A stretch of DNA of 8,185 nt from Deinococcus sp. (GTDB lineage: Bacteria; Deinococcota; Deinococci; JACQHA01): assembly GCA_016199255.1 (NCBI GenBank), contig JACQHA010000425.1:1-8185 (forward strand). The letters run 5' to 3'. Shown piece after piece: positions 1-5,296 of this stretch. Under the pieces are notes generated by a model that worked only from the letters and a program-made list of their open reading frames with translations, searched no databases and was not told the origin of the DNA. Numbering within the stretch: position 1 is the first letter of the stretch; the number at the start of each line of letters is the position of its first letter. The position numbers and the translations under genes were made by a program.

Positions 1-665
1 AGGGAAGGAAAGAGATATGGGATGGGCTGCAACAGCCAGGACAGACCAAGGATTGGGACAGAGAGGAATCCCAGGAGTTTGACAATGTTTAGATCCCCCA
101 CCAGGAACCGGATCGAGTGTCCGACGACTCTATAACCCCGGTCTAAGAAATCCTTGGGGAACCACGCCGAGCGGTGCTGCTGGTACGGATTGTCGTCGAA
201 CTCATCCTGAGGAAGGAATCCTACCGGCGCTGCTACTATTACTTGGAGGCGGGCGATCTGCTCGATCCTCTCGAGTAATGCTAAGCCTTCGGTTTGCGAG
301 AGATGTTCAATGACGTGGGAACAGAGAACGATGTCAAACTCTTTCTCCCTGAAGGGTAGGGCTCGGACATCACCCTGAACAACCTGCGCGTAAAACCCCC
401 TTTCCTTGGCCGCAACAAGATAAGGTCCGTGACCGTCATAGCCGACTGCGCGGAGGAGCCTCCCTTTGAGCAGCAGCTGCGTCGAGAGGCCCGTTCCGCA
501 CCCAACATCTAGCAAACTTTCCGCCTTCTTGCTCAACATTGCACGCAGCATCGTTATCGACGTGAAAGGTAGACGCGAGGAGATCTCCATAATGAGCTGT
601 GGGAGCTTATCCAAGGATCTTACCTCCCTGTGGTCAGCGCAATTGACGCCAGTGGAACTCATCAT
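1..665 (-). CDS. Class I SAM-dependent methyltransferase (runs off the left edge)
   Basis: An open frame of 221 codons from the ATG at 665 to base 3, with no stop, so the C-terminus lies beyond the window. Residues 1-30 (MMSSTGVNCADHREVRSLDK onward) nearly match residues 399-428 of the fused ORF. Then come a short basic helix, motif I LLDVGCGTG (51-59), a motif II acidic Asp in GYDGHG (about 75-80), GDVRALPF, FDIVLCSHVIEHL (about 111-123), and AAPVGFLPQDEFDD. HRSAWFPKDFLDRGYRVVG follows. From about residue 187 the visible part is strongly hydrophobic with prolines and is probably membrane-associated. The N-terminus flows naturally into the SAM domain, so this gene looks like the original owner of the repeated head. 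AAGGA (672-676) lies 6 bases before the ATG; a second ATG follows at 662. The UbiE-like core is clear; the substrate is unknown. Confidence 0.88.
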   Translation of the reverse strand, partial: MMSSTGVNCADHREVRSLDKLPQLIMEISSRLPFTSITMLRAMLSKKAESLLDVGCGTGLSTQLLLKGRLLRAVGYDGHGPYLVAAKERGFYAQVVQGDVRALPFREKEFDIVLCSHVIEHLSQTEGLALLERIEQIARLQVIVAAPVGFLPQDEFDDNPYQQHRSAWFPKDFLDRGYRVVGHSIRFLVGDLNIVKLLGFLSVPILGLSWLLQPIPYLFPS

Positions 666-756
666 CGGAAGTCCTTCTGTCGATTGATACCGTAGCGTTC
701 GCGCCCATCCTCATCACCCTGGTCAGGGCCTCCAGAATCGCCGTGGTACATGCTGC
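577..756 (-). repeat. Direct repeat copy B: GT4 tail plus methyltransferase head
   Basis: Downstream copy of the same repeat, offset by 1216 bp on the methyltransferase side and 1215 bp on the GT side. It encodes the first 30 codons of the last methyltransferase and, in a different frame, a GT4-like tail (AACTTAILEAL) ending at TGA 634-636. The two frames overlap by about 30 bases, as in a coupled gene pair. The edges are soft: similarity fades near 572-577 and stops abruptly at about 756. Confidence 0.9.
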
Positions 757-771
757 ACAGTCCATCGGCAT
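634..771 (-). pseudogene. GT4 C-terminal remnant
   Basis: A 45-codon relic frame from the ATG at 771. The codons after the first few (CAACTTAILEALTRV) align with residues 369-383 of the fused GT4 (AACTTAFLDALAKV). It runs on to EFHWRQLR and stops at TGA 634-636, overlapping the start of the last methyltransferase. An in-frame TAA at 781-783 closes it upstream, and no donor domain or E-x7-E precedes it. It is read as the leftover 3' end of a GT4 gene whose body is missing. The similarity is clear at DNA level. Expression as a protein is doubtful. Confidence 0.7.
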
Positions 772-796
772 GCGCAATGATTACAATTTTCCTCAT
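662..796 (-). CDS. 44-codon chimeric ORF with coupled start
   Basis: A small ORF whose ATG (796) overlaps the stop of the fused ORF as ATGA and is preceded by AAGGTGG at 801-807, 4 bases away. It therefore looks like a genuine coupled gene start. The first 13 residues (MRKIVIIAHADGL) resemble the first beta strand of an enzyme; a PIG-L/LmbE-like deacetylase start is one weak possibility. From about residue 14 it enters repeat copy B in a frame that encodes neither the GT tail nor the methyltransferase, giving a charged Gly/Asp-rich tail. It ends at TGA 662-664, which overlaps the ATGATG of the next gene. The best reading is the 5' stub of a lost gene joined to a GT4 3' remnant. It may still pass ribosomes on to the last methyltransferase. 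Confidence 0.45.
   Translation of the reverse strand: MRKIVIIAHADGLCSMYHGDSGGPDQGDEDGRERYGINRQKDFR
672..676 (-). promoter_or_regulatory. Shine-Dalgarno AAGGA for the last methyltransferase
   Basis: AAGGA read on the minus strand, 6 bases before the ATG at 665. It falls within the diverged half of the repeat, yet the ribosome binding site is kept in both copies, which supports 665 (and by homology 1881) as real starts. Confidence 0.55.
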
Positions 797-1881
797 TTGA
801 CCACCTTGAGCACAGCTTCTTCTCCTAGCCTCGGGTGCCAACGGACCAGAAAGAATTCCCATAGGTGAAAACCAGCTGCTTGGGCAAGTCCACCTAAGAA
901 CTGATGCTGCAGTCCCATCCTGTGCTTTTGGCTCGCCTGAACATGGAGACTACCGAGATAGATACTCTCCGCATTGGCCGATGTGGTCCAAGTTTCGACC
1001 GTGCGGAATCCCGCCCTTTCGGCGCAAGTCCGAAGAGTACTCTCTGAGAAAAGGTGTAGGTGTCTTGGGGGGTCCAAACCCCACCAACATGATTCAAAAT
1101 GCTTGTGCCCATAGCTTTCAGCATTGGGAGTAGTTGCCACTAGCCTGCCGCTTGGTTTCAACACACGGCGACATTTTGCTAAAAGCGCCACCGGATCATA
1201 CACATGCTCTATAACATGGTTCATGGTGATTGCATCGAACGAATCGACGGCAAACTCTGCATCTTCCAAGGCACCTAAATGCACGGGGAGGTTGAGGGTG
1301 CTGCGAGCCTGAGCGGCGGCTTTTGGGTCAACCTCCTGCCCTTCCACCTTCCAGCCCAGGGCGCGCATCTGGGCAAGCCGAAGGCCACTCCCGCAGCCCA
1401 CTTCGAGCAATCTACCGGGCGGCGTTTTCTCCAAATACATGAGAGAGAGCTGCTTACGCTCATGATAAATTGGTGTTGCGCGCAACAGGATGTTGTAAGC
1501 ACGCCTCAAGTTCAGCTTGAGGAACTTCCCCAAGCTGCCTTTTTCCCCATTGGGACTGCCTTCCTGATGAGTGTAATAGGTTTGATAGGCCTTGCCAATG
1601 TCTTCCTCTATTGGCATCGGGTCCAGCCACAGGAGTCCACATTCAGGATTCGGGCACTTCTTCAAATTCCATTCCCCCGGTACGCTGAAAAAGTGATCCT
1701 GCAAGCCCTGGTAAAGGGGTTCACCTTGGGTGCCGCACAGGTAGCAGTCCGGGCAAGGACGGGTACGAATCTCATTGTCACTGATTTGAGAGGAAGAGAC
1801 CCCCATGAGGAGCTGCGGGAGCTTATCCAGGGATCTTACCTCCCTGTGGTCAGCGCGATTGACGCCAGTAGAACTCGTCAT
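793..1881 (-). CDS. Possible internally initiated methyltransferase (C-terminal part of the fusion)
   Basis: An alternative or additional product of the fused ORF, 362 residues from the ATG at 1881. Support: AAGGAG at 1892-1897 lies 10 bases upstream. The same ATG is aligned with the start of the downstream methyltransferase at 665, which has its own AAGGA. Translated alone it would have about 42 residues ahead of the Cys knuckle and then the complete SAM-binding core. The first 30 residues look borrowed from the downstream methyltransferase gene, because zinc-knuckle methyltransferases usually begin shortly before their first Cys pair. Whether cells make the fusion, this shorter form or both cannot be decided from sequence. 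Target is unknown; a sugar of the nascent glycan is the contextual guess. Confidence 0.45.
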   Translation of the reverse strand: MTSSTGVNRADHREVRSLDKLPQLLMGVSSSQISDNEIRTRPCPDCYLCGTQGEPLYQGLQDHFFSVPGEWNLKKCPNPECGLLWLDPMPIEEDIGKAYQTYYTHQEGSPNGEKGSLGKFLKLNLRRAYNILLRATPIYHERKQLSLMYLEKTPPGRLLEVGCGSGLRLAQMRALGWKVEGQEVDPKAAAQARSTLNLPVHLGALEDAEFAVDSFDAITMNHVIEHVYDPVALLAKCRRVLKPSGRLVATTPNAESYGHKHFESCWWGLDPPRHLHLFSESTLRTCAERAGFRTVETWTTSANAESIYLGSLHVQASQKHRMGLQHQFLGGLAQAAGFHLWEFFLVRWHPRLGEEAVLKVVK

Positions 1882-3075
1882 TAGAAGCCATCTCCTTGAT
1901 TGAGACCATCGCTTCGCGCCTGCCCCCAGCACCTTGGCCAGGGCATCTAGAAACGCCGTGGTACACGCTGCTACAGAGAAGCGGCGCATGGCGTACTCCT
2001 GGCATTGCCTCCGCATGGCGGCGGAGTACCGGTGCAACCAGACATGACGTGCGAGATCCACAAACGCCGCCGGCGTCGCGGCGGTCCAGCCGGTTTGACC
2101 ATCGACGACGGTCTCACCGGGACCTTGATAGCTGTAGGTGATAACTGGTGTCCCACACAGCATGCTTTCCACCGGAACATACCCAAATGGCTCGGTGGTC
2201 AGCGGGCACAGAGTAGCCAGAGCGTTGGCATAGAGTCGCATCAGCTGCTGCTGGTCGGCGACAAACCCCAGGTTCTCACAGCCCTCTATAGCACCCCGGC
2301 CAATAGTGACGACCCTGGCAAACTTGGCAATCTCGCCGATGACTGCGGCGGCAGTCTCCCCAGTGGTGGTTAGGAAATAGGAGCCCCGGGTCTCATTGCA
2401 GAGCGATCCGGCTTCGATCTCGTCCTGGTCCAGCGGGGGCAGGTAGAGTACCGCGTCGCTGAAGATCCCGTACACGCAGAACAGCCATTCGGCGATGAAC
2501 CGGCTTTCGGAGAAGAGGAAATCGCCCTGGCTCAGGTGCCGGTAGAGCCGCTCTAGGACCAAAGGCGAGGAGAATCTGAACAGGCTGTGCAAGCCCTGCA
2601 CTGGCCACGGCTGTCTTCGCCGCCAGGCGGCGATATTGCCCTCCCCAGAGTACATAAGTGTCCACATGCCGTAGTGCCAAGAGCCCACCCGCGCCTTGGG
2701 ACGCTGACGCTTGAGGTGGCTGATCGAGGAGGCTACAGTGTCGTGGACAAGAATATAGCAATCGGCCGCTGGCTCCACCTCTAGCGCCGCTTCGGCCAGC
2801 CGACCACCCAGCTGGCCTGAGAAAGCATCCCAGACCCCCCGGACTGCGAATGCCCCGGTCTTAAAGCCTTGAAACTCGTTTCTAAGCGACACTAAGTGAA
2901 CCATGTCGCCGAGCTGAAGCCGCTGTGTGGTCTCGAACATATCCCGACCGATATAGGGGGCCACAAGACTAGTGCGCACCCCCCGGATTCGTAACCCCTT
3001 GAAGAAATTGATGAACGGCCGGTTCCAAGACCCGTAGTCAGGGAAAACGTCAGAGAGAAAAACTATGTGCATCAT
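793..3075 (-). CDS. Fused GT4 glycosyltransferase - zinc-knuckle SAM methyltransferase
   Basis: A 760-codon ORF with two enzymes. Residues 1-385 form a divergent GT4. HIVFLSDVFPDYGSWNRPFI takes the place of the usual N-terminal loop. The E-x7-E is intact (E295 to E303, EPFGYVPVE) and is followed by CGTPVITYSYQGPGETV. However, the usual GR(L/F)-x-KG donor Arg/Lys block is not recognisable around 232-262. Residues about 386-440 are a linker. Residues 441-760 form a methyltransferase: a Cys knuckle (C441, C444, C447, then C474 and C479), motif I LLEVGCGSG (556-564), QEVD (D583), HVIEH (620-624), and KPSGRLVATTPNAES. The linker holds Met399 (ATG at 1881) with AAGGAG upstream, and residues 399-428 nearly repeat the N-terminus of the next methyltransferase. 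The ORF may therefore be a recent fusion, may also yield a separate 362-residue methyltransferase, or may hide a one-base sequencing error. The start overlaps the GT2 stop as ATGA; the ATGATG at 3075 offers two starts. Confidence 0.85.
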   Translation of the reverse strand: MMHIVFLSDVFPDYGSWNRPFINFFKGLRIRGVRTSLVAPYIGRDMFETTQRLQLGDMVHLVSLRNEFQGFKTGAFAVRGVWDAFSGQLGGRLAEAALEVEPAADCYILVHDTVASSISHLKRQRPKARVGSWHYGMWTLMYSGEGNIAAWRRRQPWPVQGLHSLFRFSSPLVLERLYRHLSQGDFLFSESRFIAEWLFCVYGIFSDAVLYLPPLDQDEIEAGSLCNETRGSYFLTTTGETAAAVIGEIAKFARVVTIGRGAIEGCENLGFVADQQQLMRLYANALATLCPLTTEPFGYVPVESMLCGTPVITYSYQGPGETVVDGQTGWTAATPAAFVDLARHVWLHRYSAAMRRQCQEYAMRRFSVAACTTAFLDALAKVLGAGAKRWSQSRRWLLMTSSTGVNRADHREVRSLDKLPQLLMGVSSSQISDNEIRTRPCPDCYLCGTQGEPLYQGLQDHFFSVPGEWNLKKCPNPECGLLWLDPMPIEEDIGKAYQTYYTHQEGSPNGEKGSLGKFLKLNLRRAYNILLRATPIYHERKQLSLMYLEKTPPGRLLEVGCGSGLRLAQMRALGWKVEGQEVDPKAAAQARSTLNLPVHLGALEDAEFAVDSFDAITMNHVIEHVYDPVALLAKCRRVLKPSGRLVATTPNAESYGHKHFESCWWGLDPPRHLHLFSESTLRTCAERAGFRTVETWTTSANAESIYLGSLHVQASQKHRMGLQHQFLGGLAQAAGFHLWEFFLVRWHPRLGEEAVLKVVK
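801..807 (-). promoter_or_regulatory. Shine-Dalgarno AAGGTGG for the 796 start
   Basis: AAGGTGG on the minus strand, 4 bases from the ATG at 796. It also encodes the last Lys-Val-Val of the fused ORF. It argues that 796 is a true former or current start and not a chance ATG. Confidence 0.45.
1793..1971 (-). repeat. Direct repeat copy A: GT4 tail plus methyltransferase head
   Basis: Upstream copy (in transcription order) of an approximately 180-bp direct repeat. It covers the last GT4 codons (from about AACTTAFLDAL) and the first 30 codons after Met399 in the fused ORF. Against copy B, positions 1811-1881 match 66 of 71 bases by hand alignment, and all five differences are transitions. The GT-side half (1882-1971) is more diverged, at roughly 70%, and is one base shorter overall than copy B. 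That net one-base difference places the GT4 and methyltransferase parts in one frame here. Confidence 0.9.
1892..1897 (-). promoter_or_regulatory. Shine-Dalgarno AAGGAG for internal start at 1881
   Basis: AAGGAG read on the minus strand, 10 bases before the in-frame ATG at 1881. It lies inside the fused ORF, where a strong ribosome binding site serves no purpose unless the methyltransferase is, or recently was, initiated separately. The equivalent spot in the second repeat copy also has an AAGGA. Confidence 0.5.
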
Positions 3076-4085
3076 TGACTCACTACCTTGTTCAGTCTGC
3101 CGTGGGCCTGATATGTCCTATTTGTTATGCGTAACTCAGTAACCGGGATGCCTCCCTGGCAGCAGAAAACAGGAGTGAACTTAGTGGTGAGGCCGAGGAG
3201 GAGTCCTCGCCAGTACTCTCTGAGCATGTCGAGCCTGCCAGCCTGTAAGATGCGAAGCGTGTAGTAGAGGACGTACAGCGGTAGAAATACCGCCAGAAAG
3301 AGCACTAGCTGGCAGGGCGAGGCATGCCGCCGCATGAAGATGATCTTGTTCCGGCTGATAAAGTGCGTACGCCAGACGTTCACCAGCCCGATTCTCTGCA
3401 GGGCCAGCGGAGCGTCGCTGGGTCGATGAATCTTTGTCCAGAGCTTGGCCTGCGGCGCCAGGAGGATCTTAAAGCCCGCCCGGCGGGCCCGCTGGCAAAA
3501 GTCAGCATCCTCGTAGGTGGCAAAGTAGAGGTCGTCGAAGCCTCCTATAGTCTCCACTACCGCTTTGCGCACGAAGATTGCCGTAGGTGTGCTGGCAATC
3601 TCTACCACCTGCTCGAACTGCCCTCGGTCCAGCCCCCCATAGCCCAGCACCCGCCCGCTCACCAGGCTTACTTGGTGCCCCACGGAGTAGATGCGGTCTG
3701 GCTCCTCATACACGTAGATCTTGGGCCCAATGATGCCTGCTTTGGGATGGGCTTGGGCCACCTGAACGAGGGCCCTCAACATACCCGGATCGGCTAAAGT
3801 GTCGTGGTCGAGAAACAAAATGAAGTCTCCCCTGGCTTGCTCTAGCCCCCTGTTGCGCCCCCCGGTGACCCCGCAGTTGCGCTCCTCCCGCACCACCTGA
3901 GCTGCTGGGAAGCGTTCCTGGATGGCCTGGTATGTTCCATCCTCTGAGCCGTTGTCCACCACGATGACTTCGAAGTTGGGGTAGTCCTGGGCATACACCG
4001 ATGCCAGGCATTCCAGAACATCGGTACGACGGTTATACGTAGGGATCACCACAGAGATAAGAGGCCACCGGACAGCAGATATCAT
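3072..4085 (-). CDS. Family 2 glycosyltransferase with C-terminal membrane segment
   Basis: A 337-residue GT2 enzyme when started at the ATG at 4085. The longer reading from 4154 adds 23 residues of no GT character and overlaps the upstream gene. At 4085 the enzyme starts just before strand one (PLISVVIPTYNRR, 8-20) and is preceded by GGTGA at 4093-4097, 7 bases away. Family marks are VIVVDNGSEDG (40-50), GVTGGRNRG (72-80), the metal-binding DHD in FLDHDT (91-96), and YEDADFCQRARRAG (191-204). The SRNKIIFMRRHA stretch (244-255) is typical of rhamnosyltransferase-like GT2 proteins. Residues about 257-280 form a likely transmembrane or membrane-anchoring helix. A rhamnosyl or similar transferase acting on a lipid-linked glycan is plausible but not proven. 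The stop overlaps the start of the next ORF as ATGA. Confidence 0.92.
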   Translation of the reverse strand: MISAVRWPLISVVIPTYNRRTDVLECLASVYAQDYPNFEVIVVDNGSEDGTYQAIQERFPAAQVVREERNCGVTGGRNRGLEQARGDFILFLDHDTLADPGMLRALVQVAQAHPKAGIIGPKIYVYEEPDRIYSVGHQVSLVSGRVLGYGGLDRGQFEQVVEIASTPTAIFVRKAVVETIGGFDDLYFATYEDADFCQRARRAGFKILLAPQAKLWTKIHRPSDAPLALQRIGLVNVWRTHFISRNKIIFMRRHASPCQLVLFLAVFLPLYVLYYTLRILQAGRLDMLREYWRGLLLGLTTKFTPVFCCQGGIPVTELRITNRTYQAHGRLNKVVSQ

Positions 4086-4087
4086 GA

Positions 4088-5296
4088 TCAAGTCACCGGA
4101 AGAACCTGGAGTAGCACGTCCAGAATCTCGCTGGCCCTGGTGTCCCAACTCCACTCTTGCAGCGCAAGATCTCGCGCAGCCCGGCTGGTACGCTCGTAGA
4201 GCCCTCGGTCTTCTAGGAGCTGGAGGATCTGTTTCGCAAAAGCGTCCAGATCCCCAATGGGTACCTTCAGCATGCCCCGCGGATAGTAGGTGCGCAGCTC
4301 CGGCAGGTCAAAGCTCACCCCTGGCAGGCCACAGGCCATCGCCTCACAGGCCGCCATGCCGCCACTGTCGTAAACGGCTGGATGCACTACCAGTTTGGAG
4401 GCTTTAAACACCCTGACCTTCTCCGGGCCGTCTAGGAACCCGAGCATATCAATACTGGCCTCCAGTCCACTGGCGCGGACGCGAGACTTAACTGCCCCCT
4501 CAAGCGGGCCATCTCCAATAATGGCCAACCGGGCGCCCGGGCGTCTGGCACAAACCAATCGCCAGATGTCTATAAGCTCCAGTACTCCCTTCTGGGGGTG
4601 CAGGCGCCCGATAAAGACCGCGTCATAGCGCTGAGGTTGATCAGGTACCTGGTCAGGGAGCCGGATGTCCACCCCTCCCCGCACCGTGATTACCCGTTCC
4701 TGGCCAAGGCGCGGACTGAGGAAATATCTCCGGTCTAACTCGTTGGTGACAAACACAAAGTCTGCATATCTCTTAATGAGACGGTAGATTGGGAGCTGGG
4801 TCAGGTAATAAAGCAATTCCTTGAGCCGCGGCAGGCGGTAGCCCAACTGGTGATGTCCCCGGAAGCCCTTCAGGGGGTGTGGGGCAGCCATGTAATAGGC
4901 CGCGATCAGGCAGGCCTTAGGGTATCGGTGCTTGAGCAGGAGGGCCGGCAGAGCATCTGGCCAGTAGTCGGAGGCGGCATAGATGATCGCCCGTTCCGGC
5001 TCAGATAGACGTAGACGGCACGCTGCGACACAGCCTTTGATGGTCCGGGCCAGGTAGAGCCCTGCGAACCCCAGGCAGCGGTAGGGTGCCGCCGGCCAGA
5101 GTTGATATCTCACCCCAGCCAGCCCGTTCCGGCGGCACATCTCGTAGCCCTCCTCCCACACGTAGAGCGTCAGGGTCCGCAGTCGCCTAGCCCAGCGCCG
5201 TGCAAGCTCGATGAAGATGCGGTCGCCCCCACTCAGCCCAGGCCCCAGGGCCGTGTTGGCGATCACGTGCAAGTCGAGGGCGGCAGCCGACACCAT
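4088..5296 (-). CDS. Family 4 glycosyltransferase with Asp-variant EX7E motif
   Basis: A 402-residue GT4 enzyme. The N-domain has GPGLSGGDRIFIELARRW (18-35), where the GGDR takes the place of the usual GG(V/I) acceptor loop. The C-domain has AVFIGRLHPQKGVLEL (226-241), which keeps the donor-binding Arg and Lys. It then has IIGDGPLE, and YDSGGMAACEAMACGLPGVSFD at about 309-330. In the catalytic E-x7-E motif the first residue is Asp (D310) and the second is the usual E318. That substitution, with a GG in place of FG, looks like a subfamily trait and not damage, because everything around it is intact. A hydrophobic region near 160-175 may contact the membrane. The ATG follows the previous TGA with no gap. 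GAGGAG (5300-5305) is only 3 bases before ATG, so the next codon, GTG, could also serve as the start. Product unknown. Confidence 0.93.
   Translation of the reverse strand: MVSAAALDLHVIANTALGPGLSGGDRIFIELARRWARRLRTLTLYVWEEGYEMCRRNGLAGVRYQLWPAAPYRCLGFAGLYLARTIKGCVAACRLRLSEPERAIIYAASDYWPDALPALLLKHRYPKACLIAAYYMAAPHPLKGFRGHHQLGYRLPRLKELLYYLTQLPIYRLIKRYADFVFVTNELDRRYFLSPRLGQERVITVRGGVDIRLPDQVPDQPQRYDAVFIGRLHPQKGVLELIDIWRLVCARRPGARLAIIGDGPLEGAVKSRVRASGLEASIDMLGFLDGPEKVRVFKASKLVVHPAVYDSGGMAACEAMACGLPGVSFDLPELRTYYPRGMLKVPIGDLDAFAKQILQLLEDRGLYERTSRAARDLALQEWSWDTRASEILDVLLQVLPVT
4093..4097 (-). promoter_or_regulatory. Shine-Dalgarno GGTGA deciding the GT2 start at 4085
   Basis: GGTGA lies 7 bases upstream of the ATG at 4085, inside the last codons of the preceding GT4 gene, whose stop is at 4088-4090. 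It supports a 2-base gap between the genes over the 23-codon longer start at 4154. Confidence 0.5.

Noticed and set aside
281..508. 75-codon minus-strand ORF
   Set aside because: It is an alternative frame of the last methyltransferase. The frame from 665 carries motif I and HVIEH across the same bases.
1279..1884. 201-codon plus-strand ORF
   Set aside because: It lies antisense to the zinc-knuckle methyltransferase coding sequence, which has clear SAM motifs. Its own translation shows no recognisable domain.
577..1971. Transposon or insertion sequence bounded by the direct repeats
   Set aside because: There is no transposase or terminal inverted repeat between the copies, and 180 bp is far too long for a target-site duplication. 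The repeats carry gene-end and gene-start sequence instead.
3324..3797. 157-codon plus-strand ORF
   Set aside because: Antisense shadow of the GT2 gene at 4085-3072, a common effect in high-GC coding DNA.
4086..4154. 23-codon N-terminal extension of the second GT2
   Set aside because: The extension overlaps the upstream GT4 and has no GT2 character. The ATG at 4085 has a Shine-Dalgarno and sits right before the first GT2 strand.
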